Counted from the first letter of the stretch, positions 25,854-36,016 are shown. The stretch: DNA of 64,000 nucleotides from Azorhizobium oxalatiphilum (GCF_014635325.1 NZ_BMCT01000003.1:480659-544658), one strand, 5' to 3'. Notes: generated by a model not told the origin, from the sequence alone. A program made the numbers and translations.

Positions 25854-26597
25854 TCAGATGATGTAACCGCCAGCAACTTCGATGTTCTGGGCGTTGAGCC
25901 AGCGGTTGTCGTCTGACAGCAGGCTGGCGACCATGCAGCCGACATCGTCCGGTTCGCCGACGCGACCGAGCGCGGTCTGACCGGCGAGCATGGCCTCGAA
26001 TTCTTCGGTAAGGCCTCCGCCGAGTTCGGTGCGGATCGGCCCCGGAGCGATCGAGTTAGCCCGGATGCGACGTTCGCCGAACTCCTTGGCCATGTACCGG
26101 GTCAGCACTTCTAGCCCGCCCTTGAAGGAGGCATAGGGTGCAACGCCTGCGGTTGCCACGCGGCTGGTCGCGCTTGTCACGTTCACGATGTGGCCGCCGT
26201 CGGCCATCAGGCGAAGCAGTGCCTGCGTGAGGAAGAACGGACCTTTGAGATGAACACGGAACAGGCCATCGAACTCGTCTTCTGTTACGGTTGCGATCGG
26301 GCTGTAGAGCCCATAACCGGCATTGTTGACGAGGAAATCGAAGGTCTGGGCGCCCCAGGTCTTTGCCAGAGCTTCAGTGACGGCGTCGCGAAACGCCAGA
26401 AAACTCGCACTGTTGCTGACATCAAGCTCAAGGGCGACAGCCTTGCCGCCGTCAGCTTCGATTGTAGCGACGACCTGCTTGGCGGCTTGGCTGTTATTGT
26501 TGTAGGTGAGGATGACGCCCATGCCGCGCCTGGCACACTGAACTGCGATGCTGGCGCCGAGGCCGCGGCTTCCGCCGGTAATGATGACGATGCTCAT
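25854..26597 (-). CDS. SDR-family oxidoreductase
   Basis: A 247-residue SDR with TGGSRGLG, NNAG, catalytic Ser in NVTSATS, YASFK (Tyr/Lys) and an IEVAGGY C-terminus. It is the first gene of the minus-strand operon SDR-VOC-SnoaL-saccharopine dehydrogenase-like, divergent from the AraC regulator. Confidence 0.9.
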   Translation of the reverse strand: MSIVIITGGSRGLGASIAVQCARRGMGVILTYNNNSQAAKQVVATIEADGGKAVALELDVSNSASFLAFRDAVTEALAKTWGAQTFDFLVNNAGYGLYSPIATVTEDEFDGLFRVHLKGPFFLTQALLRLMADGGHIVNVTSATSRVATAGVAPYASFKGGLEVLTRYMAKEFGERRIRANSIAPGPIRTELGGGLTEEFEAMLAGQTALGRVGEPDDVGCMVASLLSDDNRWLNAQNIEVAGGYII

Positions 26598-26729
26598 TTG
26601 GTGCTCCTTTCGATTGGATGACCAAGTGATAGCCGGGGTGCCCGGGGGTCGCTCTCACGATCCTCTTCGAGTCTTGCCTATTTCTGCTTTTCCGTTGAAT
26701 CCGCGCCGTCGGTGTGAAACAACAACTTC

Positions 26730-27602
26730 ATGGACACACAGCTTCAAGAACTCAGGCAATTGGCGTCACGGGCGGAGAACCGCCGCACGGAGACGGGTAT
26801 TCCGCGCGTCGCCATGGTGCAGGGCGACATTCCCGAACATCAGCTTGCCGCCGTCTACGATCCCATGGTCAATCTGATCCTGACAGGCTGGAAGACCATG
26901 ACGGTCGGCGACCGGACTTTTCGCTATGATCCCGCGACATACTTCGTCATGTCGGTCGATCTGCCGGCGGTTGGTTCAGTGCACGCTTCCGGTGATGGAG
27001 ATCCCTATCTCGCCATCAGCCTGACGCTGGAGCAGGCGATCGTGGCGAACCTGCTGGCGGATCTGCCCAAACCTGCCGGAGGCGAACTCTATAGCCCCGG
27101 CTTCTCGGTCGCGCCTGTGACACCGGAACTGCTCGATGCCTGGCTTCGCATGCTGCGCCTGATGGAACGCCCGGACGAGGTCGCCGCTCTTGCTCCAGCC
27201 TATGAGCGCGAAATCCTCTTCCGGGTTCTGCAAGGGCCGCTCGGCTGGATGCTGCGCGACATCGCGACGCCCGATACTGCTCTCTCCCGGATCGGCGTCA
27301 CCATTCAATGGATCAGGGAAAACTTCGCCAGGCCGCTACGCGTCGAGGCTCTGGCGGAGATGGCAGCACTCAGTGTCTCTGCATTCCACCGGCACTTCAA
27401 GGCTGTGACCGCTCTCAGTCCGCTCCAGTATCAGAAGCACGTGCGGTTGCTGCATGCGCGCTCCCTCCTCATTGCCGGAGAAGGCAACGCCACATCAGTC
27501 GCGTTCGGGGTGGGTTACGAGAGTCCGACGCAGTTCAGCCGGGAATACGCCCGGCAGTTCGGCCGCCCACCGTCAAAGGACGCGGCGAGGCTTCGAGCCT
27601 GA
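26730..27602 (+). CDS. AraC-family transcriptional regulator (AraC_N type)
   Basis: A 290-residue regulator with an N-terminal AraC_N cupin-like half (IPRVAMVQGDIPEHQLAAVYDPMVNLILTG) and two C-terminal HTH motifs (RVEALAEMAALSVSAFHRHFKAVT and ATSVAFGVGYESPTQFSREYARQFGRPP). The 132-base gap to the divergent SDR gene is a natural control region. It probably activates the minus-strand operon in response to the substrate. Confidence 0.92.
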   Translation: MDTQLQELRQLASRAENRRTETGIPRVAMVQGDIPEHQLAAVYDPMVNLILTGWKTMTVGDRTFRYDPATYFVMSVDLPAVGSVHASGDGDPYLAISLTLEQAIVANLLADLPKPAGGELYSPGFSVAPVTPELLDAWLRMLRLMERPDEVAALAPAYEREILFRVLQGPLGWMLRDIATPDTALSRIGVTIQWIRENFARPLRVEALAEMAALSVSAFHRHFKAVTALSPLQYQKHVRLLHARSLLIAGEGNATSVAFGVGYESPTQFSREYARQFGRPPSKDAARLRA

Positions 27603-27719
27603 CCTGCTATTGGCATCCACTATGGCGATCTGCGTCGTTAGCGACTATCAGCATCTATCGCCTGGCCCTTCTCGCGCACCTCGCCGTTCCCCGCCGAATG
27701 CCGCCGTATCTACGACCCG

Positions 27720-27957
27720 TCACTCCCACTCTAATATTTTTTCGACAATAAGCGATTGATTTTATTGTAGAAAATATTTTCTTTGGCCGCCAGCGCCGAG
27801 GCGCAGGCCGTCAAAAATCTATCCTTTTGATTTTGCGGGTTTTTTAGGCAATTTTAGCGCAGAAAAAATTCTGTGAACTATCGGTATCTATCGACCGTTT
27901 CGCGGTGAGGCGTAGACCTCAGACCTCGAATCTTTTGCTCCCGTAAAGTACCGTCAA
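27720..27957. repeat. AT-rich direct repeat, copy 2 (guaA-type attachment region)
   Basis: It begins TCACTCCCACTCTAATATTT and follows copy 1 block by block over about 240 bases, in the same orientation. The reverse complement of the first 12 bases again reads Glu-Trp-Glu-stop (GAGTGGGAGTGA). Copies 1 and 2 enclose the SDR module, as expected for tandem or nested integrations. About 230 bases after it hold no recognisable gene. Confidence 0.75.
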
Positions 27958-28190
27958 AATCGGCGAAATCAATACACCCACCTCGATCCTATATCGCTGC
28001 GACGGCGGGTTGGCCTTGCCGACTAAGGGGGCCGAGACGGACTAGACCTCTCTGGCTGCTGATACTAAACCGCAGTCTTCAGCCATCAGACTCCGAGGAT
28101 TTGTATCAAGGCGAAGACCGCGGGTTTGCCAAATGCCACATTTGCTAACCGATGTGACGCTAACCGATAAATTTTCAAACTGGCGCCACC

Positions 28191-28373
28191 ATGAGCGAGC
28201 AAAGCGTGGGAAAGCTAAAGCAGCTTGAGCGCCTCCTCCCGGAAGGCGTGCTCGTTGATTCCGCGTGGTTCTCTGCGCGCGACTACTGTACCTCGCTACG
28301 CACCAAATATGTCGGCTTGGGCCGGCTCGAACAGCCGGCACGCCGGGTCTATGCCGCCCGCGTGGGCAGTTGA
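28191..28373 (+). pseudogene. Truncated AbiEi-type antitoxin (5' fragment)
   Basis: Sixty codons: MSEQSVGKLKQLERLLPEGV...SLRTKYVGLGRLEQPARRVY. This resembles the winged-helix N-terminus of AbiEi antitoxins (type IV toxin-antitoxin), which normally run to about 200 residues. After RRVY the similarity stops and a TGA follows. It looks like the stub of a gene whose remainder was replaced by the IetAS module. Confidence 0.6.
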
Positions 28374-28711
28374 GCTAGCAGCAGGCGATTATCTCGCTCC
28401 GGACGCTTTTCGGCCATCGCCTTTTCGTTGGTGGTCGGAAACTCTCAAACTGCATCGCATTGGCGGCAATCGGGTAGGTATCGGTGGCTATATCGAGCAA
28501 TCAGTGTGGCTGGTGCCGATCGCCATACGTCTGATAGGCGTGTATCGGACAAACCCAGCAGTGTCCCTGACGATCCTGAGCGCCGGAGAACCACAGGAAA
28601 CGGTGGCTTTTGGGAGACTTCTGAGATACCGTCATCTCGAGCCGATGATCGCCCGTGGCATCTAAAGCATATAAAAGTATAGCGAGGCCGAATCGAAGAA
28701 AGGAGGCGAGC
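28374..28711. other. Intergenic stretch before ietA
   Basis: About 340 bases with no convincing coding region. It probably contains the ietAS promoter; the last 40 bases are AT-richer and end in AAAGGAGG, the ribosome site of the ATPase gene. Confidence 0.4.
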
Positions 28712-29722
28712 ATGTCTACCAAGCAAATTCTCGCGCTCCTCAACTCGCATATCGACGGAGATGAAGATCAGCTTCTGTCGATCGCCTTGCAGATCGCCGC
28801 ACAGGAAGCCCGTCAAGGTCGGGCCGATGATGCCGAAAAGCTGAAGCGCCTCGTCCAGAAGGCTAGAGACCAGCGCCATGTCGGAAAGCCCGCTGGCGGG
28901 CAGACGCCGATTCCGCTGGCTCGGCCACGGGGCGAATTGCAAGGTCTCGTCGAGAGCGCCTATCCCAAGGTCACGCTGTCAAGCATGGTGCTGTCGGACG
29001 ACATCGCCGCACGGCTTGGGCGGATCGTTCGCCAGCAACAGGAACGCGCAACCTTGCGCGAACACGGCCAGACGCCGGCGACACACATGCTGCTCGTCGG
29101 TCTGCCCGGCACAGGTAAGACCATGACCGCCTCGGCGCTTGCCGGGGAATTGCGCCTGCCGCTCTTCACTGTGCGTCTCGAAGCCTTGTTCAGCCGCTTT
29201 TTCGGCGAGACAGCCGGCAAGATGCGACTGCTGTTTGATCAAATCGCGCAAACACGCGGTGTCTATCTACTCGACGAGTTCGACGCGATCGGCGCTCGCC
29301 GAGGCGACCCGAACGATGTCGGCGAGATCCGCCGGGTGTTGAACTCGGTCCTGGCCTTTATGGAAGAGCCAAACTCGACCGACAGCCTCGTGCTGGCGGC
29401 GACGAACCACGTCGAGATCCTGGATGAAGCGCTGGCGCGGCGCTTCGATGAGGTGATCGAATACACGCTGCCGGACGTCGCGGCCGCCCGCGCGATCGTT
29501 GAGCGCCGCCTTGGCAAATTCAAATTCGCCGCAAAGGCGTGGCCTGCACTCGAAACGGCACTGGAGGGGCTCAGCCAGGGCGAATTGGTTCGTGCCGCAG
29601 ATGCCGTCGTGAAGGACGCTATCCTTGAAGGGGCGTCGAAGGCCTCGCCTGAAGCGCTACAACGCGCTTTGGAGAACCGACAAACATTAAAAGGTAAGTT
29701 CCGTCGTCCATCCAGCCGTTAG
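28712..29722 (+). CDS. ietA: AAA+ ATPase of an IetAS-type defence pair
   Basis: A 336-residue AAA+ ATPase. Walker A is GLPGTGKT (130-137), Walker B VYLLDEFD (about 184-191), sensor AATNH and an arginine finger in LARRFDE. A short helical N-terminal domain precedes the AAA module. Paired directly with a subtilisin-like protease gene 51 bases downstream, it matches the IetA-IetS arrangement first described as a plasmid-incompatibility locus in Agrobacterium and later shown to protect against phage. The assignment is by gene pair and domain order, not alignment. Confidence 0.82.
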   Translation: MSTKQILALLNSHIDGDEDQLLSIALQIAAQEARQGRADDAEKLKRLVQKARDQRHVGKPAGGQTPIPLARPRGELQGLVESAYPKVTLSSMVLSDDIAARLGRIVRQQQERATLREHGQTPATHMLLVGLPGTGKTMTASALAGELRLPLFTVRLEALFSRFFGETAGKMRLLFDQIAQTRGVYLLDEFDAIGARRGDPNDVGEIRRVLNSVLAFMEEPNSTDSLVLAATNHVEILDEALARRFDEVIEYTLPDVAAARAIVERRLGKFKFAAKAWPALETALEGLSQGELVRAADAVVKDAILEGASKASPEALQRALENRQTLKGKFRRPSSR

Positions 29723-29773
29723 GCAGGCTCCGCCAACGGATAGACTGGAAATCGAACAAACGAGCAAGGACTT

Positions 29774-32326
29774 ATGGCGGAGCCAGATAATTTCGACACG
29801 AGAAACCGTCAGCACATACCGATCGACGTTTTCCGTGAGACGGCAGCTTACACTTTCCCATCACGCAATCAGGAACGAAAACCGCTTCGCGGCAACTATG
29901 CTGCGCACGCCGCACTTCTGCTGGATCAACTCGCCACTGCGCTCGGCGATGTTCCACTGCCGGCCGACGACCCGCGTCTCGCCGTTCAGGGCCTGAAATC
30001 CGGCACGATCGTCGAGATCACGACGCTGCCGCCAGCCGAGGACTCCCGGACCAAGGCGGTCAAGGTTCCAACAGCGCTTGAGTTTCCTACGCAGGACGTT
30101 GTGGTGCTCCGTTCCGAACGGAACGACGACCGCACGGAGAGCGCATTGCTGTTTGTGCCGGATGATGCGCGAGCCTTTCTGCAAGGCCGTATCAGTGAAT
30201 ATGGCCGCGATCCGGGTAATCAACGACGGCCTGATGTCGAGCGCTTCGAGGTCGTCGAGGAGGTCCGGGCGATCGACACCGGGTCATTGTTCACGGGCGC
30301 GGTGGACCTGGCCACGCCGGACATCGTTTGGTGGGAGCTGTGGGTTCGCCAGCCTGTGGCCTTGGCAGATCGCCTCGTCAACGCGGCGCGCAATGTGAAT
30401 ATTGAGGTTCATGACGACCGCCTGATCTTCCCCGACACGACCGTCCTGTTTCTGCACGGCACTGCCGCAACGGTTGCACTCTTCGCGACGCGCGTACCGG
30501 GCGCCATCACTGAAATCAGGCGCGCGACAGGAACGATCGAACCGTTTCTCGATCGTGGAGAGACGGGGCTGGGTCAGCACGATTGGGTTGTCGAATTGTC
30601 GCAGAGGGTCTCGGCGCCCGCGAACGATGCCCCAGTGGTTTGCATGCTCGACACGGGCGTCGCCGCCGCCCATCCCCTGATCGCTCCCGGCCTGCGTGGC
30701 GCGTGGGCCTATGATGCGGCTTGGGGCGCCGACGACCATCAGCCGAACGGCGGTCACGGCACGCCGCTGGCAGGCCTCGTCCTATATGGCGATCTCGAAT
30801 CCTTGATGAACGACGCGCGTCCGGTCACGCTGACACACGGTGCGGAATCCATGAAACTGTTGCCACCGCACGGATTCCCGCCGACCAAGCCACCCAGCTA
30901 TGGGGTCGTCACGCAAGGCGCGGTCAGTGCGGTCGAGATCGAGCGGCCGGACGCACTGCGCAGTTTCTGCATCGCGACCTCCGCGACAGACTTCCCGCCC
31001 AGCCGACCGTCGACTTGGAGCGGTGCGCTGGATCAGATCATCGCCGGGGCGATGCCTGGCGAGGCTGATGACAAAGTTGCGGCATTCGAACGACCGAAGC
31101 GCCTGATGGTCGTCGCCACCGGAAACGTCTCCGGCGGGATGGCTGTGGACGTTCTGCCCTCTCAACCGTTGGAAGATCCGTCGCAAAGCTGGAACGCACT
31201 CACCATCGGTGGCTTCACGCGCAAGGAGCAGCCGCCGGCGCCGCCTCCCGTGTTGCAGGCGGCGGTCCCCGCCAATCATCGCAGCCCGTTCAGCCGTGGC
31301 TCTCAGTCGCTTCCCGACGACCTGACCCCGATCAAGCCGGAGGTGCTGTTCGAGGCGGGCAACATGATGTCTGACGCCGCGGGCTTCTGCGGCTGGGACC
31401 CGTCCGTGTCCCTTCTATCTGCGGGGTCAGATGTGGCGGGCGAGCCTTTGGTCCCGTTCTGGGCGACCAGCGCCGCCGCGGGCATGGCGGGTAATTTCGT
31501 CGGTCGGCTGCAGGCGGCTCGGCCCGACCTCTGGCCGGAAACGCATCGCGCGCTCATCGTCGACTCAGCGCGCTGGCCCGAGCCGATCCGAAAGAAGTTC
31601 ATCGGCACAGGCGCGCACTGGAAAACGGGCAAGGCTGCCACCAAAGCGAAGAAGCAGGCGATGCTTCGCGAGTTTGGATATGGCGTGCCGGAAATCGGCC
31701 GCGCGGTCCTCTCAGCGCGCAACGATGCTACGCTTGTTGCGCAGGCAGAGCTTCAGCCTTTTGCGATAGGCGCGGACGGCCGAACCGGCGTATTCAATGA
31801 GATGCATTTCTATGATCTCCCTTGGCCCAAGACGGCTCTGGAGCAGCTCGAGAACGAGATCGTCACGATGAAGGTGACATTGTCCTATTTCATCGAGCCC
31901 AACCTAACCGGAAAAGCCGCCACCCGCCCGGACACCTATCGTTCCTTTGGTCTGCGCTTCGATATGAAGAAGCGCACCGAGACGAGCGCCCGATTCCGCA
32001 GCCGAATTTCCGCGAGCCAGGCGAAGGATGGCACGGAAGCCGACGGCGAGACGAGCTGCTGGCTGCTCGGTCCAAAGGCGATCCAGGCGGGCTCCCTCCA
32101 TTGCGATCTCTGGCGCGGACGAGCGATCGACCTCGCCGGGCACGATGCTATTGCCGTTTACCCCGTCGGCGGTTGGTGGAAGTCGCATGTTGGGCAGAAG
32201 CGCGTAGCCGATAAGGCGCGTTACGCGCTGGTCATCTCGATTTCCGCACCTGGCCAGCAGGTAGATCTCTATTCGGAAATCACGACATTGGTTGATGCGA
32301 AGGAAATTGAGGTGTTGCTCGGTTGA
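29774..32326 (+). CDS. ietS: Subtilisin-like (S8) protease of an IetAS-type defence pair
   Basis: An 850-residue S8 peptidase. The triad is readable: Asp293 in VVCMLDTGV, His328 in GGHGTPLAG, Ser566 in WATSAAAGMAGN, with Asn451 (VATGN) as oxyanion residue. About 280 residues precede the catalytic domain and about 270 follow it. There is no signal peptide, so it should act in the cytoplasm, presumably controlled by the neighbouring ATPase during phage infection. All key residues are present, so it is likely active. Confidence 0.84.
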   Translation: MAEPDNFDTRNRQHIPIDVFRETAAYTFPSRNQERKPLRGNYAAHAALLLDQLATALGDVPLPADDPRLAVQGLKSGTIVEITTLPPAEDSRTKAVKVPTALEFPTQDVVVLRSERNDDRTESALLFVPDDARAFLQGRISEYGRDPGNQRRPDVERFEVVEEVRAIDTGSLFTGAVDLATPDIVWWELWVRQPVALADRLVNAARNVNIEVHDDRLIFPDTTVLFLHGTAATVALFATRVPGAITEIRRATGTIEPFLDRGETGLGQHDWVVELSQRVSAPANDAPVVCMLDTGVAAAHPLIAPGLRGAWAYDAAWGADDHQPNGGHGTPLAGLVLYGDLESLMNDARPVTLTHGAESMKLLPPHGFPPTKPPSYGVVTQGAVSAVEIERPDALRSFCIATSATDFPPSRPSTWSGALDQIIAGAMPGEADDKVAAFERPKRLMVVATGNVSGGMAVDVLPSQPLEDPSQSWNALTIGGFTRKEQPPAPPPVLQAAVPANHRSPFSRGSQSLPDDLTPIKPEVLFEAGNMMSDAAGFCGWDPSVSLLSAGSDVAGEPLVPFWATSAAAGMAGNFVGRLQAARPDLWPETHRALIVDSARWPEPIRKKFIGTGAHWKTGKAATKAKKQAMLREFGYGVPEIGRAVLSARNDATLVAQAELQPFAIGADGRTGVFNEMHFYDLPWPKTALEQLENEIVTMKVTLSYFIEPNLTGKAATRPDTYRSFGLRFDMKKRTETSARFRSRISASQAKDGTEADGETSCWLLGPKAIQAGSLHCDLWRGRAIDLAGHDAIAVYPVGGWWKSHVGQKRVADKARYALVISISAPGQQVDLYSEITTLVDAKEIEVLLG

Positions 32327-32534
32327 CCGGATGGTTTTGGTCAGATTCAGGTGCGACGGCGAAGTGTCGGGCTATAGCGGGCAACCGGCGGGCTGGCGGT
32401 CCGTGCCCAACGATTATGAGCACGACGTCTATAGCCCTCTAATGCCGCAATGATACGCACGCCGAGCCAGAACCATCGCGTCACAGGTCTCGACCATGCA
32501 AGGATAACTGAAACTTCAATCGAGTTTTACATCA

Positions 32535-34409
32535 ATGGCCGACGCGTCCCAGACCCAACAGAAACCAGAACCCTCCCTGATCGTGCTCGCGGACATTCTA
32601 TCGGCCGACCCGGAGATGCCGATCTCTGGCGAGCGTTCGGTCGACTGCTCTGTACTGTGGCGACACTATTCCACGGCGCGTGACGCGGCCGAGTTGGCTG
32701 GCGATGGAGAGATGGCAGCCGTCTACAATCTTCTGGGCGGTGTTTGTACGATGGGTCTACAGGCGGGCGAGCCCTTGAAGCCGTTCACCCCGCTGATGGC
32801 GTGGGCTGCGGGATCAACTCCAACGCCCCTCACATATCGAGGCAAGTAGTCGCTGGTATTCGGCGAGCTGGCGGCCCAAGTCGGTCACCCGGCCCTCAAG
32901 GCACGGCTGGCCGATCTTGCATGGGTAAACGCCAAACAACACGATGCCGCCCGATTGGCGATTGACGGTTACATTGAGTGCGTCAGCCGCATCTTGGCTG
33001 GCAAGGCCGAGATGCGAAGCCGCCGAAATGAGGCAAGCGACCCTCGCGCGCTCGACCTGCTGCGCCGTGCTTGCGTCCTGCAACGGCAGATCGGCTGGGG
33101 TGGCGGGCGAACAGATGATCTCATCTCACTCGCCAAGAAGGTCCGGCAACGGGCGTTGAAGCGGGAAGACGTGTTCGTTTTCGTGCGGGCGAGCGATCTG
33201 GAACTGGACTTCAAGACGACGAGGGCCGCAAGCCTTGCGAAAGCGGCGGAAGCGTTTGCCGTCTCCAGGGCCGCTGCGGGCGACGCAGACGGTCCCGAAC
33301 AACTTTGGCGTCTGACCGCTCGCGCCTATGTGCGTGCGGACCGAAAAAACGATGCCGATCGGGCACTGGTTCAAGTTGCAGAGCGTCTCGTCGAAACAGC
33401 CGACCGGATGACCAAGAGTCCCATGCATGAGACCCATTGGCTTGAGCAGGCGATTGCGACGTTGCGACGAGTTCGAGGCACGAATGCCAGACGCGCTGAC
33501 CTGCAAGCACGTTTGGTGCGCAAGCAGGGTGACATCGCTGATTTTATGGCGCCGATTTCGTCGTCGACCGACATTTCTGAGATTATCGAGGGGACCAAGG
33601 CGCAATTGGGCGGCAAGGAATTGGCGGATGCTCTTCTCATCTACGCCGTACAAAGCCGCTCACCCGCCGTCGCGGATCTTCGCCGGGAGGCAGAAAAATC
33701 CATCGGACGATCTCCCTTTGGCAGCCTATTCGCCTCGGTGATCTACGATGAGACCTTCAAGCCCGCCTCGCGAACGCCACCTGCCGGCGGGTTCGCGAGT
33801 CCCCCCAACGAGGCGAACATTCGGGTCCAGATCATCCAGCATGAGCAGATGAGGCGTGGACTGGTTGTGGCAGGACAGATCGAGCCGGGCCGCTATCAGA
33901 TCGTTTTCGATCATGCCCCGGATGAGCGGGTGCTGACGACGCTTGCGGCGATGAGCCCGTTCGTGCCGCCGCACCACGAAGCATTCTTTGGCCGTGGCTT
34001 CGCCCACTTCTTCAACGGTGATTTTATCGAGGCGGCACATCTTCTTGTGCCGCAACTCGAAAATTCGCTGCGCTATGTGCTGAACGCGGCGGATGTGGAC
34101 ACGACGCGTCTGAAATCCGATCTGACGCAATCGAGCGCAACGCTTTCCACGCTGCTCGATCCGTCGGGTGAATGGCGCAAACCGCTTGAAGACCTCATTG
34201 GCGATGCTGTCGTGTTCGAGATCGAAAACATGTTCGACCATCAGGCTGGGCCGACGCTTCGCCATAGAATGGCGCACGGGCTGCTGCATCAGTGGGTATT
34301 TGGCGGACGGGATGCGATCTACGCCTGCTGGTTTATCTACCGGCTTTGCATCGAGCAACTTGCGCCCCATGCGGACGAGGTTCGCCGCCGCCTGCGCCCG
34401 CTTGCCTGA
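32535..34409 (+). pseudogene. DUF4209-type protein gene with an in-frame amber codon
   Basis: One continuous frame of 625 codons is split by TAG at 32847-32849. Before it lies MADASQTQQKPEPSLIVLADILSADP... (104 residues); after it the same frame continues directly with LVFGELAAQVGHPALKARLADLAW and another 500 residues, including RHRMAHGLLHQWVFGGRDAIYACWFIYRLC near the end, which resembles the DUF4209/DUF7380 defence-associated family. There is no good start codon with a ribosome site soon after the TAG. Either it is a recent nonsense mutation, or the amber codon is read through. Confidence 0.72.
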
Positions 34410-34429
34410 GCAGGACCATCAAACAACAG

Positions 34430-35317
34430 TCAAGGGATGCCGTGTTTAGCCCGGGCCGCCTCTATGGCGGCCAAAATCTGTTCCGTGACGCCGGGATCGC
34501 CCGGCTTCCCTTTCGGCACCTGTACGTTGGCGAGGAACCAGCGGGCAATCTCGACGCCTTCCGCTGCCCACCGGGGATCTTCGCTCTCCAATGGATCGAG
34601 AATGCGGCGTATGATGACGGGATTGCGTGACGAACTGCCAGACCGGAGCGGTTCGTGTTGATAGTCATCTGGCGCGAACGCCATGTTGAGATTTAACGCC
34701 GCAGCGCGTTTCGGCGATTCCTCACGAGCGCCGATCAGATCGTCCAGCGGCATGAAAAGTCGCCCGTAGTATTGTGGCTGACGGACGAGCAGTTCGCGAT
34801 TCGTAAATGTCGGTGCTTCCGGCTCCCGGCTCGGCAGCCAACGTTCGTCCAGCGGGCAGATAAGACGCCGAATGGCAAACACCATCGTGTCCAGCATGTG
34901 CAGATCCTGACTGCGGGTGACGTAGCCATAGATCAGGTAGCGATTGTCGGCGTTCCCATTACGGAGCAGGTGTTCCATGAACTGCTCGGGCGTTCGGTCG
35001 GACCAGTGATAGATGTCGAGATCGGCGGGCTTGACGAGATTGTCTGGCAGCAACGCGCCCGCCAGAGTTTTCACATCCGCGTACAGCCGAACGATGTCGT
35101 GGCTGTAGGGCTTCTGGTCGGAAGCGCTTCGCCTGGACGAGCCGCCGTTGAGCAGAAGCACGGCTTTGAGGTATTTCTCAAGCGCATGAACCGAAAGCCA
35201 AAGAAAGTCTGTGTTGAGTTGATTGATCGCACACCAGCGCGCGGTGACATAGTTTTCGTCAGCCGTGCGGACGAAAAGTTCGAGTACAAGATTATGTTTC
35301 GATGCTGATACGCTCAA
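34430..35317 (-). CDS. HEPN-like domain protein
   Basis: A 295-residue protein. The N-terminal region (TADENYVTARWCAINQLNTDFLWLSVHALEKYLKAVLLLNG) resembles HEPN domains, helical modules common in toxins and RNases, with Lys-rich helices. The remainder is unrecognised. The start is taken as TTG after TAAGGAC, ten bases past the PIN stop; the alternative ATG at 35356 would overlap the PIN gene. It is last of a three-gene minus-strand operon. Confidence 0.6.
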   Translation of the reverse strand: MSVSASKHNLVLELFVRTADENYVTARWCAINQLNTDFLWLSVHALEKYLKAVLLLNGGSSRRSASDQKPYSHDIVRLYADVKTLAGALLPDNLVKPADLDIYHWSDRTPEQFMEHLLRNGNADNRYLIYGYVTRSQDLHMLDTMVFAIRRLICPLDERWLPSREPEAPTFTNRELLVRQPQYYGRLFMPLDDLIGAREESPKRAAALNLNMAFAPDDYQHEPLRSGSSSRNPVIIRRILDPLESEDPRWAAEGVEIARWFLANVQVPKGKPGDPGVTEQILAAIEAARAKHGIP

Positions 35318-35327
35318 GCCGATGTCC

Positions 35328-36011
35328 TTACAGACCGAGCGCGTATTTGGCCGCACTCATATTGGGCGCATAGCCAAGGTTGATCGTGCCAAATTCCGCC
35401 GCGATGTCGGGCTTCAAAACCTTGCTTTCGGTCAAATACTCATTGGTATTCGACGACAGAAAGACGATCGGCGTAGTCACCCCAGCGCCCCGCAAAGCTG
35501 ATACGGCCTCAAGATAAGTTTCATACACCAGGCAATCTTTGGAGGACTCCTTGCCGCGTCTCGCGGGAGCGATGCCCGCGTTGACCCGAGCAAATGCTTT
35601 GGCGGGGACAACAGGGCTGGGCGTGACATTGCCGAGCTTGGCGAGCCAACGCCCGACAACCGCCCTTGCACGCCCGACATGATCGTCAAGATGCGTAAGG
35701 TTGACGTTGCCTGGAGCGCCGAAGACGGCGGATAGCTTGTTGATGCGCTCGACTTGCTCCCGAACCCTCCTGAGATTGCGCTCAGCCTCATCCTGGACAG
35801 GCTCGTCGTGAACGGAAAACTCGATCGCTACCTGTTCCGCCATAAGGCATATAAGACGACCCGATTCCGCCGCCGCCACGAGATCGATGGATGCCTGCCG
35901 ATCGTGCGGTTTCGCCGTCTCGCGTGTCGGATCACGCATGACGTCCAGAATGGAGCATGTGTCGATGCACAGCACCGGAACGCCCGCTGATGCACTCGCG
36001 TGTGCGTCCAT
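35328..36011 (-). CDS. PIN-domain nuclease-like protein (DUF4935 type)
   Basis: A 227-residue PIN-fold protein. CIDTCSILDVMRD supplies the first catalytic Asp, and DCLVYETYLEAV and VFLSSNTNEY the later acidic and Asn positions seen in large PIN (DUF4935-like) proteins. It is likely an RNase. It lies five bases after an unknown gene and ten bases before the HEPN-like gene, suggesting a toxin/defence operon. Confidence 0.72.
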   Translation of the reverse strand: MDAHASASAGVPVLCIDTCSILDVMRDPTRETAKPHDRQASIDLVAAAESGRLICLMAEQVAIEFSVHDEPVQDEAERNLRRVREQVERINKLSAVFGAPGNVNLTHLDDHVGRARAVVGRWLAKLGNVTPSPVVPAKAFARVNAGIAPARRGKESSKDCLVYETYLEAVSALRGAGVTTPIVFLSSNTNEYLTESKVLKPDIAAEFGTINLGYAPNMSAAKYALGL

Positions 36012-36016
36012 CCGGC

